This document shows positions 16,509-25,131 of a stretch of 64,000 nucleotides of DNA, one piece after another (positions within the stretch are counted from its first letter, which is position 1; every line of letters begins with the position of its first letter). Source of the stretch: Streptomyces sp. GS7 (GTDB lineage: Bacteria; Actinomycetota; Actinomycetes; Streptomycetales; Streptomycetaceae); NCBI RefSeq assembly GCF_009834125.1, contig NZ_CP047146.1, positions 1,853,501 to 1,917,500 of the forward strand, in the 5' to 3' direction. A program made the translations under genes and the position numbers. The notes beneath the pieces were generated by a model, which worked only from the letters and a program-made list of their open reading frames with translations, did not search any database and was not told the origin of the DNA.

Positions 16509-17018
16509 AGAAATTCCCCTCCGCTGTCTGCAAGTTCCCCGGGCGTGATGGCCCGGTGGAGCCCAGTCGGCGCCCCGCGTTCTTGCTGGACGCACCATGA
16601 ATCTTGCCCGGTGGATCGCTGCGGGACGAGAGAGGAACTCCCGAAATCCCCTGTTAATACTTCACGGTCGGACGCGGGAACGGCTCAGGCGTCGGTGTCG
16701 TCCGGCGCTGGGGGTGGCGAGCATCGAAAATGCGGAATCTAGGGGTCCGGCACTAGCGGCTTCAAGTTGCTGGTGCAAGCGACGAGCTCAACCCCGGCTC
16801 AGGTTGGCTAAAAATAAAGGGTAATGGTTCAGAGGTGTGATTCCTTATAATTGCCGCCGGTCTTCGCGAGGGCGCGAACGTCTTCACAGCGGCGTTGGCT
16901 GCCTTGCTGAGCAATCGCCAACCTCAGGAGACAGTCGGCGTGCCCTCCCGAAGCCGACAGCTGCACGAACAGTGGAAATGCGCTCATGTCGGGAGGGGAT
17001 GAAGAGGGGGACACGCGA
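16509..17018. promoter_or_regulatory. Divergent promoter region between lanKC and a sensor kinase
   Basis: This 510-bp region is without a supported gene and has a locally AT-rich island at 16810-16852. On the plus strand TATAAT (16846-16851) is a perfect -10 box pointing toward the sensor kinase; I see no good -35. On the minus strand the same AT-rich patch could hold the lanKC promoter. The kinase/regulator pair next door is the natural controller of the lanthipeptide operon (inference). Confidence 0.4.
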
Positions 17019-18281
17019 GTGAAGTGCAAAACTGAGTTCGACACGCCAAGACGAGCGCAGGTACTGGCGCTGACTATCGTTGCGGCCTTTTCTGTGGGGT
17101 TCCTTGGAATGGTTCTCTTGGATATCGCCAGAGCCTCCGTGAGTACCGCATCCATCATTGTCAGTGAATTCGTGGTCGTCGCGCTCGGCGGAATACAGAT
17201 GCAAGTCAGTGCCTCTGCCCTGTGCGGTCGTAATCTACACTGGATCCCCTTTAGCCTGACGGCGCAGGGTCTGCTGGCGCATCTCCCCCTTCTCCTTGTC
17301 GGAGGTCTGTGGAACGGCGTACCGGGCTTTTTCATCGGCTCCCTGCTTTTCAGCATGCGCGGCCGGACGGTTTGGCTTCTGGCCGGCTGTGTGGCCGTCT
17401 TCAACCCACTACTGGTGTACGGCGTCACCCACGACGCACGTTCTGCCCGGGACGGGCTGGTGGTCACTTCGTTGATTGGATTGACACTGTTTGGCGCGGT
17501 GCGTTTGGCCAATCAGATCCGTGAGGTGCACGCCTTGCGTATGGATCTGGCTCAGTTAGCCGTCACCCAGGAGCGGTTACGGTTCGCACGCGACCTCCAC
17601 GATCTGGTGGGCCATACGCTTTCCAGCGCCTCCGTCAAGGCCGAGCTGGCCCACCGGCTGCTCGCGCAGGACCCACGGGCCGCCCGTATTGAGGTCGCCG
17701 AGCTCATTAATGCCGTCCGACAGGCACACGCTGAAATACGTACGGTCGCCCAGGGATACCGCCGTCTCTCCTTGGAGTCGGAACTGGTCTCGGCCCGATC
17801 AACGCTCCAGGCTGCAGGCGTAACGCCCCACTTTTCGTATCACGGTGTCTCACTGCCGCAGAGCTCCGGTGGCGTTCTGGCAGCAGTTCTCAGGGAGGCC
17901 GTGACCAACGTCGTGCGTCATAGTGCGGCTCGTCACTGCACAGTACGGGTCACTCGGCACAAGGGCACTACCCGGCTCATCGTCGTCAACGACCGCCCGC
18001 ACTCCGCGCGGGCCGGGGATCCCTCCGAATCAAGCGGGCTGCGGAACCTCTCCGAGCGTGTCGCCCTCCTAGGGGGGACCCTACTTGTCTCACGCCCAAC
18101 AACTGCCCGGGGAGAAGAGTTCCGGCTGGAGGCCCGCCTACCAACTAACCTCCCGCCTACGGACCTAGCCGCTGCTGGTGGCGTTGCTTCGACCCAACGG
18201 TGCCTGCTCCCCTGGAGGACATCAGATCCATCCCGCGTGCAGGGCAATCCGAATGGCGTCGACGCGATTTCTGGCACCTGA
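17019..18281 (+). CDS. Sensor histidine kinase of the lanthipeptide region
   Basis: This 420-aa DesK/NarL-type kinase has about five hydrophobic segments in the first 150 residues. It continues with HisKA_3 (LRFARDLHDLVGHTLSSASV, phospho-acceptor His in DLHDLVGH) and HATPase_c (VLREAVTNVVRHSAARHC; GLRNLSERVALLGG). GTG 17019 was preferred because GAAGAGGGGG sits 8 nt upstream; ATG 16986 is also in frame. The last ~20 codons overlap the 3' end of the convergent response regulator by 60 nt, so the cognate pair is encoded tail-to-tail on opposite strands. This is a less common layout than the two other pairs in this island. Confidence 0.88.
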   Translation: MKCKTEFDTPRRAQVLALTIVAAFSVGFLGMVLLDIARASVSTASIIVSEFVVVALGGIQMQVSASALCGRNLHWIPFSLTAQGLLAHLPLLLVGGLWNGVPGFFIGSLLFSMRGRTVWLLAGCVAVFNPLLVYGVTHDARSARDGLVVTSLIGLTLFGAVRLANQIREVHALRMDLAQLAVTQERLRFARDLHDLVGHTLSSASVKAELAHRLLAQDPRAARIEVAELINAVRQAHAEIRTVAQGYRRLSLESELVSARSTLQAAGVTPHFSYHGVSLPQSSGGVLAAVLREAVTNVVRHSAARHCTVRVTRHKGTTRLIVVNDRPHSARAGDPSESSGLRNLSERVALLGGTLLVSRPTTARGEEFRLEARLPTNLPPTDLAAAGGVASTQRCLLPWRTSDPSRVQGNPNGVDAISGT

Positions 18282-18824
18282 CTTGGTGACGACCCGCGAC
18301 AGATGGTTCCGCACGGTGCTCAGCTCCAGGTGGAGCCGTTTCGCAATTTCTTGGGGTCGCGCACCTTCAGCCGCATGTCGTAGCACCTCGGCCTCCCGCG
18401 GGGTGAGGGGGTTCGGAGCACTCTCCAACGCTGCTGCCGCCAACTCCGAATCGATGACCCGTTCACCATTCGCGACCTTCCGCATCGCCACAATGAGTTG
18501 GTCCGGGGGCGTGTCCTTCAACAGGAACCCCGTTACGTGCGCCTCCAGGGCACGTCGGATGTTCCCGGGCTGGCTCAGGCTCGTGACGATGAGACATCGG
18601 CATGCCGGGAGGCGTTCGTGCAACTGGGCAGCAGCAGTGAGTCCGTCCATGCCCGGTAGGCCGATGTCTATCAATGCGAGATCGGGTTCGGTATGCAGTG
18701 CTGTCGGCACAATCTCGTCCCCACGCTCCAACTCAGCAACGACCTCGATATCCGGTTCCTGCCGCAGCAGGTTGGCCAGCGCGCCTCGCAGGAGCTGCAT
18801 GTCTTCGGCTAAGAGCACCCGCAT
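18222..18824 (-). CDS. NarL/LuxR-type response regulator of the lanthipeptide region
   Basis: This 200-aa regulator has a receiver domain (MRVLLAEDMQLLRGALANLL, Asp in DLALIDIGLPGMDG, Lys in FLLKDTPPDQL) and a LuxR HTH (LTPREAEVLRHAAEGARPQE, RNHLSRVVTKSGARNR). The fold and length match DesR-type regulators, which are commonly encoded beside lanKC genes (RamR is of this type). It is convergent with the sensor kinase at 17019-18281, overlapping by 60 nt, and is presumably its partner. Control of the lanKC/lanA operon is inferred from position. Confidence 0.88.
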   Translation of the reverse strand: MRVLLAEDMQLLRGALANLLRQEPDIEVVAELERGDEIVPTALHTEPDLALIDIGLPGMDGLTAAAQLHERLPACRCLIVTSLSQPGNIRRALEAHVTGFLLKDTPPDQLIVAMRKVANGERVIDSELAAAALESAPNPLTPREAEVLRHAAEGARPQEIAKRLHLELSTVRNHLSRVVTKSGARNRVDAIRIALHAGWI

Positions 18825-19494
18825 TGCGTATCTCTCCTTCCAGCCCGCCCCGTTGGCGATCAGCGGCTGATAAAGCTCGAAACTTCCTCACGTCTCGAAC
18901 CTTCTCATCCCTTGCCGCTGGTGTCAGAGAACGCCACGCGGTGCTGTCCACCACCTCGAGCCGCATGGCGATATACGGTCAAGTTCATGTCCGTATAGGC
19001 GAGTTGGTGGCTCATGCGGGTTTCCGGCGGTGGTGACGGTCAGGTGCGGCAGGAGATGAGATCGCAGCAGGTGCCACAGTCGGGGCGGGCTTGATGAGGT
19101 GAGGATTGCTGGGGAAGCGGGCCTGGGGTGGGGGAGCCCGGGAAGACGTGACGGCGGGGTAGTTCGCGCTGGTCGCCGGCGGCGCTACGCCGGCGTTGGC
19201 GGACGTCGTCCAGTGGCCCAAGGGCGTGGAGGGCGTAGCCGATCAGCCGCCCCGGCGCCAGGGATTCGTCGTCGGCTAGCGCACGTAGCCGGGCCGCGTC
19301 GGCTGCCGTCTGTATGAGCGAGGCTTGGACGACCTGCTCGCCGACGTATTCCGCGGGCCCGGCGAACGCCGAGGGGCGCAGATCCGCAGCACGCGTTCGC
19401 TAGTGCCGTGCCGGGAAGGTTTGCCGGGTTGGTGCTCGCGCCGGGTACCACTCGGCCGGTTGGATGTGACGACACATCCGCTCGGGCGCGTGGA
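18825..19494. other. Decayed region without intact gene
   Basis: This is about 670 bp with no gene I can support. A minus-strand frame across roughly 19050-19330 (with segments LIQTAADAARLRALADDES and RLIGYALHALGPLDDVRQR) has protein-like composition but no start or known motif, and looks like a relic. It borders a transposase remnant. Confidence 0.35.
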
Positions 19495-19682
19495 GGCGCG
19501 GTGGCAGAGCCGGTCAAGGTCCGCAGACCGTGCAGACTCGAGCCCTGCACCGCTACCTGCGGTGGCGCAACGCCAATGCCCGCCACCCCGACGTCCTGGC
19601 CGCTCAACGCCGCGAACGCGCCCGCATCCGCAGCGAGAAAGGCATCCGCTGGGGCGGACGCGCACGTGCTGCCGCGGCCTGA
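19495..19682 (+). pseudogene. Transposase C-terminal remnant (probably IS630-type)
   Basis: An open frame ending at TGA 19680-19682 reads ATVQ-like lead-in, then LHRYLRWRNANARHPDVLAA and QRRERARIRSEKGIRWGG. This resembles the C-terminal tail of Streptomyces IS630-like transposases. No start, catalytic DDE region or inverted repeat is present, so it is a fragment. It marks past insertion and decay between the lanthipeptide and defence regions. Confidence 0.6.
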
Positions 19683-19702
19683 CCGCCGCGCCGACTCCAC
19701 AG

Positions 19703-20221
19703 TCACAACTCAGTGTTCTGCCGTGAACCTTCCCACCAAGCGGGTGGAATCCGGCGGGCAGGGACCTCAAAGACGAGTTCGAGACCGTCCTCTTCGTCCC
19801 ACTGCTCTCCAACCTCAACGAAGCCGAAGCCCGAGATCGTGGCCAGGGATGCCACGTTGTTGGGGCTGATCGTCGCCCGGACGGTCGTGACTGCGGTTTC
19901 GGCTGCTGTCCGGCGAAGCAACTCGATCAGTGTGGATCGGGCGTATCCCTGGCGACGGAAGCCGGGAGCGACGGAGTAGCCGATCTCGACCATGCCGACC
20001 TCATCTGGCGGTCCGTGGAACCCGGCATGCCCGACGACGAGACCCTTGTCGCCGACGACCGCTTGCCGCACCATCCACCGCGCATGGCCGGGATCGGCGG
20101 CCATCTGGTCGAGCTGGAACTGCCACAACCACCGTGCTCTGTCGGTCACCAAGTACTCGGTCAGCGAAACCCCGGCCATCCTGCTGGCTCCGGACATGCC
20201 TCCATCGAGCAAAGCGGACAT
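19703..20221 (-). CDS. GNAT-family N-acetyltransferase
   Basis: This 172-aa protein of the RimJ/RimL-like GNAT group contains VGHAGFHGPPDEVGMVEIGY (strand 4 region) and SVAPGFRRQGYARSTLIELL, the acetyl-CoA pyrophosphate-binding loop (R/QxxGxA pattern as RRQGYA). It then has ISPNNVASLATISGFGFVEV, the typical N-terminal-amine or small-molecule acetyltransferase ending. ATG 20221 is the first in-frame start after a stop. The same frame continues upstream in a protein-like way (RIRFVELSGGT), so the original start may have been lost. It is flanked by remnants on both sides and its substrate is unknown. Confidence 0.8.
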   Translation of the reverse strand: MSALLDGGMSGASRMAGVSLTEYLVTDRARWLWQFQLDQMAADPGHARWMVRQAVVGDKGLVVGHAGFHGPPDEVGMVEIGYSVAPGFRRQGYARSTLIELLRRTAAETAVTTVRATISPNNVASLATISGFGFVEVGEQWDEEDGLELVFEVPARRIPPAWWEGSRQNTEL

Positions 20222-20283
20222 CGTCCCGCCGGACAGCTCGACAAAACGGATGCGTTCGGGCTCCTCGTGAGCGGTCTCTGGTG

Positions 20284-20442
20284 ATCGGCTTCATCTGTCA
20301 CCTGCGGATGCTCGCCGACTCACCCGAAGGGTGTCCAACGGTCGGCGTCGAACTCTCCAGCCACTATGCCGACGTGGCCGAGCGCAGGCTCCGAGCGGAG
20401 CTGACCCAGGACGACTTCGTCCTGGCAGGACCGGAGGCATGA
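20284..20442 (+). pseudogene. DNA methyltransferase C-terminal remnant
   Basis: The short frame ends at TGA 20440-20442 and contains GVELSSHYADVAERRLRAEL, the C-terminal FxGxG-proximal tail seen in N4/N6 DNA methyltransferases (usual form GIELNPxYxDIAxRR). The catalytic and SAM-binding portions are missing. Its end coincides with the start of the repeat at 20438, suggesting the gene was cut when the defence module moved in. Confidence 0.45.
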
Positions 20443-20620
20443 GCGTGAGAGCGATCAGGCCAGGGCCGACGGACTGCAGACGCCCGGGCGGCTGGTGCAT
20501 CGAGAAACCGATGCTCCAGCCGCTTTCCTCTTGCGGCAGGCTGCTCGAACGCCCGCCGTATCAGCGATCCCGCCTAACCAGTGCCTCGAACTCGTGATGC
20601 ACCGATTCCAGCCACGACAG
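20438..20620 (-). repeat. Rearranged remnant of the 41-kb nuclease-like gene (left flank of defence module)
   Basis: 20438-20480 matches 40991-41033 (shared GCGATCAGGCCAGGGCCGA). 20540-20574 matches 41072-41092 and its neighbourhood (CGCCGTATCAGCGATCCCGCC). 20578-20620 matches 41676-41718 (CCAGTGCCTCGAACTCGTGA). The left copy is therefore an internally deleted relic of the DUF91/DUF5655-type gene now at 41052-41990, in the same orientation. It places homologous direct repeats on both sides of the 20.7-41 kb module. Confidence 0.8.
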
Positions 20621-20715
20621 GCCATGAACCAGACCGTGAGCGACTACGCTTGACAGGCGCCCCGGACCCTGAGCTGGTGGGCGTATGGGCATGCGTGAGG
20701 AGTGCTGAACAGAAG

Positions 20716-21906
20716 ATGACGGGGACGCCCGAGCGGATCGGCCGATACACCGTGGCCAAGGAGCTGGGCTCGGGCGGTATGGGGGAGGTGTACCTCGCCT
20801 ACACCCCTGGCGGCGACCCGGTGGCGGTGAAACTGATCCGCAGCGACAAGCTCGATGAGCTCACGCGGGCGCGGTTCGAGAAGGAAGCGCTGATAGCGCG
20901 CACCGTGATTGGCACCAACAGGGTGGCGCGCTTCCTCGATGCTGACCCCTTCGCCGACAGGCCGTGGCTGGCCATGGAGTACGTAGCGGGACGCACGCTG
21001 CTGGCCTACGTGGACGAGGACGGCATCCTGCCCCTGCCGTTGGTCGCTAGCCTCGGCGCGCTGCTCGCCGAAGGGCTGAGCGCGGTACACGCCGCAGAGC
21101 TGCTGCACCGGGATCTCAAGCCGCAGAACATCATCATGGGCAAGGACGGACCCATGATCATCGATTTCGGGCTCGGCGCGTTCATGGACGCTGCGAAGGA
21201 GTCCCTGTCACACAGCGGCATGATCATCGGAACGGTGCGGTGCATGCCCCCTGAGCAGGCGAGCGGGCACCCGAAGGTGACGCCCGCCGCGGACGTGTAC
21301 GCGCTGGGCACCGTCCTTCTGTACGCGGCGGCTCGCCATTACCCGTACGACGGCGCAGTGTGGGAGGCGGTCGCCATGCAGGTGGCCAACCCCGCCATCG
21401 GCCCGGACCTGAGCGGCGTGCCGGAGGGGCTCCGGCCGCTGATCGCGTCGATGCTCGCCCATGCCCCTGAGGACCGGCCGATGCTCGGTGCTGTCGCACG
21501 CGAGTGCGCAACGCTGGTGAAGTCCGCCGGAATGACGCCGGCCGACGCGCGGCTCGCGCTGATCGCGAGGACAACCGCCGGTGGTACCCCGGATGCGGCG
21601 AAGGATCCGCTGTCGCCGTCGTTCGAGAAGCTTCTTGAAGATCAGGCCAAGATCTCGGAGAGTGCAGGCCCGGACTCTCCGCTCGACGGCCCGCGGGAAG
21701 GTGCTCAGGCCGACGAGCCTGACGAGCCGGAGACGGGGGAAGCAGAGCAGGCGGCTCAGGGCGAACCGGATGCCGCCGCTGTGGCGAGTCAGAGCGCGCC
21801 CGCGGAAACGAGGCGCGCGTCCCGGTCCGCCGGCGGTCGGCCGCCGGCGTCGAAGCGGGTGGCGGACGAGCTGCGGGAGCAGTACGCGGTCGATGCCGTG
21901 CTGTGA
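20716..21906 (+). CDS. Ser/Thr protein kinase (PknB type), soluble
   Basis: This 396-aa kinase has glycine loop ELGSGGMGEVYLAY, catalytic Lys in VAVKLIRSD, HRDLKPQN catalytic loop (LLHRDLKPQNIIMG), DFG as IIDFGLGAF, and APE-like MPPEQ. All key residues are present, so it should be active. The C-terminal ~120 residues are acidic, Pro/Ala-rich and end in a basic patch with KRVADELREQYAVDAVL. No TM segment or PASTA repeats are seen, so it is cytosolic. ATG 20716 was chosen since the kinase fold begins 8 residues later. It lies directly before the helicase/methylase operon in the same direction. A kinase beside a phage-defence methylase recalls PglW of the Streptomyces Pgl system, but this protein is much smaller. 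Confidence 0.88.
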   Translation: MTGTPERIGRYTVAKELGSGGMGEVYLAYTPGGDPVAVKLIRSDKLDELTRARFEKEALIARTVIGTNRVARFLDADPFADRPWLAMEYVAGRTLLAYVDEDGILPLPLVASLGALLAEGLSAVHAAELLHRDLKPQNIIMGKDGPMIIDFGLGAFMDAAKESLSHSGMIIGTVRCMPPEQASGHPKVTPAADVYALGTVLLYAAARHYPYDGAVWEAVAMQVANPAIGPDLSGVPEGLRPLIASMLAHAPEDRPMLGAVARECATLVKSAGMTPADARLALIARTTAGGTPDAAKDPLSPSFEKLLEDQAKISESAGPDSPLDGPREGAQADEPDEPETGEAEQAAQGEPDAAAVASQSAPAETRRASRSAGGRPPASKRVADELREQYAVDAVL

Positions 21907-22068
21907 CGGTCACGCTGTCGGTGCCTGGTGAGAAGCTTGGGGGACGTGTGCTCGGTGGCGGGACGGACACCGCCCGTAGGCCAGATGGAGCGGGTGCGGG
22001 ACGAGCGGCGTCGTGGGCGCTGTGAGCGTGAGGAATGGGAGCAAACGTTGGGTGTCGAGGCTGGACTC

Positions 22069-25000
22069 ATGAGCGGTCAAAGTGAGGCGGTGCCGGGCGC
22101 CCGAGGGCCGGAGGAGGGCCTGTCGCAGGAGGCAGGGGAGCAGCAGGTGCTGTCGGGCGGGTACGCGCCGGGCGCGCAGGTGCTGATCCGTGAGGATCTG
22201 TGGCTGGTACGCAAGTGCACGCTTACGCAGCGCGACGGGTGGATGATTGAGGTCACGGGCGTTTCGCCGTTCGTGCGCGGCATGGATGCCGTGTTCTACG
22301 ATCGCCTTGACGTCGTGCAGCGACTGGATCCGCGCGAGACCGAGCTGGTGCCGGACGACTCGCCGAACCACCGCCGGTCCCGGCTCTTCCTCGAAGCAGT
22401 CATGCGCAAGACGTCCCTGCCGCAGACCGAGCACCGGCTGGCGCTGGCGGACAACTTCCTCATGGACCAGCAGGTTCACCAGCTGCGGCCGGCGGAGCTG
22501 GCCCTGTCGATGAAGAACGCGCAGCCCCGGATCCTGATCGCGGACGTGGTGGGCCTGGGCAAGACCCTGGAGATCGGGGTCCTGCTGGCGGAGCTGATCC
22601 GGCGTGGGCGCGGTGAGCGGATCCTGGTGGTGACGCCGCAGCACGTCCTGGAGCAGTTCCAGCGGGAGCTGTGGACCAGATTCGGGATCCCCCTGGTGCG
22701 CCTGGACTCGACCGGTATCCAGCGGGTGCAGCGGGACATCCCCGCTGGCCGCAATCCGTTCGCTTACTTCAAGCGCGTGATCATCTCGGTGGACACGTTG
22801 AAGAGCGACGTGTACGCGCACCATCTGGAGCACACGGAGTGGGACGCCGTCGTCATCGACGAGTCCCACAACCTGGTCAACCGCGGTACGAAGAACAATG
22901 AGCTGGCCCGTCTGCTGGCCCGTAAGACGGACGCGCTGGTGCTGGCCTCGGCCACCCCGCACAACGGCGACGCCTCGTCGTTCGCTGAGCTGGTCAGGAT
23001 GCTGGACGAGGCGGCGATTGCGAACCCGTCGAAGTACGAGGTCGACGATCTCAGGCACCTCTACATCCGGCGTACGAAGACCTCCCCGGAGGTCCGGGAG
23101 TCGCTCAAGGAGACCCAGTGGGCCGACCGGGGCCCTTCCCGGCCCATCCACGTGCCTGCGTCTGCCAAGGAACTCGCGGTCTTCAAGGAGTTGGCCACCC
23201 GCTGGATCCCCTCTGCCCCGGACGCACCGTCGGCGAGCCGCCATCAGCTCGTCCCGTACCGGCTGCTGAAGTCGTTCCTGTCCTCCCACAAGGCCCTGCT
23301 GGAGACGGTCAAGACCCGGATCGGGAACATCGACAACCCACCGCCCGAGAAGTCCAGCAACGGCAAGCGGCGGACGCGGCCCGAGGACCCGGCCGTACGC
23401 GAAGCAGCCCGGGCGGCGGAGAGGGCCGCCCTGGTCGACCTGCAGCACCTCACGGAGCAGATCGAGGACGGCGACTCGGCGAAGCTACAAGCCCTGGTCG
23501 AGGAACTGCGCGCCATGGGAGTCGGCCCTGGCTCCGAGACCAGGGTCGTGGTGTTCTCCGAGAGCATCCCCACCCTGCGGTGGCTGGCCGAGACCGTGCC
23601 GGCCGCCCTCGGCTTCGCCCACACCACCAGCACGGACCAGAAGAAGCCCTGGCTGGGCTTCGGCGGCGCCGTTCTGGTCATGCACCGTGAGGCGACCACG
23701 GACCAGGAACAGCAGGACATCGTCGAGAAGTTCGGGCTGTACGACGACCCGGTGCGCATCCTGTTCACCAGCGACGTCGCCTCCGAGGGCGTCAACCTGC
23801 ACCAGCAGTGCCACCACCTGGTCCACTACGACCTGCCATGGTCCCTGATCTGCATCGAGCAGCGCAACGGCCGCATCGACCGTTACGGACAGAAACACAA
23901 GCCCGAGTTCCGCGCGCTGGTCCTCACCAGTGACATTCCCTGGCGTACGGACGAGAACACAGGTGAGCCGCGCCCCCTGGACGACCGCCTGGTGGGCGAG
24001 AAGCTGCTCCGACGCGAGGAACAGGCCCACCGGATCGAAGGATCAGCCGAGGCTGTCACCGGCTTGTACAGGGCCAAGGAGGAGGAGAACCGCCTCACCC
24101 AGGACTTGATCGCGGGCCGCACCGTCGAGGAGTCCATCAAACAGTCCCAGCAGGGCGCAGCCGCCTTCCTCACCGGCATCCTCGGCCAGGTGGGCGCCGT
24201 GCACGAGCACCCCGAGGTAGCTCGCGCCGAGGTGCCCAAGCTCTTCGCGTCCACGGCCGACTACTTCGAGGTGGCACTGCGGCAGGTCTGCCGCCCCAAC
24301 CCCGAGGACATGCTCTCCCTGCGCCGCGACAAGGACGGCACCATCGCCTTCGAACCCCCGGCGGACCTGCTGTACCGGCTCAAGGCTCTGCCCAAGTCGT
24401 ACCTGAATGAGCAGCAGATCCTGCCTAGCAAGGACGAGCCCGCCCGGATGCGCGTCACCTTCTCCAAACAGCTCGCGGTCAAGCGCCTGAACGCGGCCCG
24501 CGAGACCACCGAGTCCCAGTGGCCGAACGTCTCCTACGTCACCGACGTCCACCCTGTGCTGGACTGGCTCACCGACAAGGTGCTGGTCGAGATCGGCCGG
24601 CACAAGGCGCCCGTACTCGCCGCCGCCGTCACCACCCCGACGTACCTGGTCCAGGGCATCTACTCCAACGCCCTGGGCAAGCCCACCGTCGTGGAATGGA
24701 TGGCCGTCTTCGGCCTGCCCGACAACCCGGACGTCGAGCCGCTCACCCCCGAACTGCTAGAACGCTACGGCATCAGCCCCGATATGCCCGGCCGCGCCAC
24801 CCCCCGCGACCTGCCCGGCCTCAGTGCGCTCGTACCTGCGGCGATCGATGCCGCCGAACGGCACCTCGCCATGCGGGAAGCCGTGTACCGCAAGCAGATC
24901 GAGGCGACCCTCAAACCGCACCGCGACCGAGTGGCCGAATGGCGGCAGGAGGCACTCTTCGCCAGCGCCCGCCCGAACGAGGCCGAACTCGACCGGACCG

Positions 25001-25131
25001 CCAAGCGGCGGCTGAAACTGGTCAAGTCCCTTCAGACGGCGGGCGAACCGATGCTGCGCCTGCTGGCCGTCCTTGAACCCACCGCGACCACCTCCGCCGC
25101 CACCGCCGTTGAAGGAGGCACGCAGCAGTGA
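22069..25131 (+). CDS. SNF2-type helicase (DISARM DrmD-like)
   Basis: This 1020-aa SF2 ATPase has Walker A ADVVGLGKTLEIGVLLAEL (residue ~158), the DEAH-type box VVIDESHNLVN (~263), SAT-like LASATPHNGD, and a helicase C half with LFTSDVASEGVNLHQQCHHL and motif VI QRNGRIDRYGQ (~600). The order and length fit DrmD-like/HepA-like SNF2 proteins that precede an adenine methylase in class 1 DISARM loci. ATG 22069 was chosen; ATG 21985 and 21928 are alternatives. Its TGA overlaps the methylase GTG (GTGA), with GAAGGAGG just upstream, so the two are translationally coupled. Translocation on DNA to remodel or block phage genomes is the inferred role. Confidence 0.85.
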   Translation: MSGQSEAVPGARGPEEGLSQEAGEQQVLSGGYAPGAQVLIREDLWLVRKCTLTQRDGWMIEVTGVSPFVRGMDAVFYDRLDVVQRLDPRETELVPDDSPNHRRSRLFLEAVMRKTSLPQTEHRLALADNFLMDQQVHQLRPAELALSMKNAQPRILIADVVGLGKTLEIGVLLAELIRRGRGERILVVTPQHVLEQFQRELWTRFGIPLVRLDSTGIQRVQRDIPAGRNPFAYFKRVIISVDTLKSDVYAHHLEHTEWDAVVIDESHNLVNRGTKNNELARLLARKTDALVLASATPHNGDASSFAELVRMLDEAAIANPSKYEVDDLRHLYIRRTKTSPEVRESLKETQWADRGPSRPIHVPASAKELAVFKELATRWIPSAPDAPSASRHQLVPYRLLKSFLSSHKALLETVKTRIGNIDNPPPEKSSNGKRRTRPEDPAVREAARAAERAALVDLQHLTEQIEDGDSAKLQALVEELRAMGVGPGSETRVVVFSESIPTLRWLAETVPAALGFAHTTSTDQKKPWLGFGGAVLVMHREATTDQEQQDIVEKFGLYDDPVRILFTSDVASEGVNLHQQCHHLVHYDLPWSLICIEQRNGRIDRYGQKHKPEFRALVLTSDIPWRTDENTGEPRPLDDRLVGEKLLRREEQAHRIEGSAEAVTGLYRAKEEENRLTQDLIAGRTVEESIKQSQQGAAAFLTGILGQVGAVHEHPEVARAEVPKLFASTADYFEVALRQVCRPNPEDMLSLRRDKDGTIAFEPPADLLYRLKALPKSYLNEQQILPSKDEPARMRVTFSKQLAVKRLNAARETTESQWPNVSYVTDVHPVLDWLTDKVLVEIGRHKAPVLAAAVTTPTYLVQGIYSNALGKPTVVEWMAVFGLPDNPDVEPLTPELLERYGISPDMPGRATPRDLPGLSALVPAAIDAAERHLAMREAVYRKQIEATLKPHRDRVAEWRQEALFASARPNEAELDRTAKRRLKLVKSLQTAGEPMLRLLAVLEPTATTSAATAVEGGTQQ

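Noticed and set aside
21910..23448. 512-aa minus-strand open frame
   Set aside because: Low-complexity antisense of the SNF2 gene, without start context or motifs.
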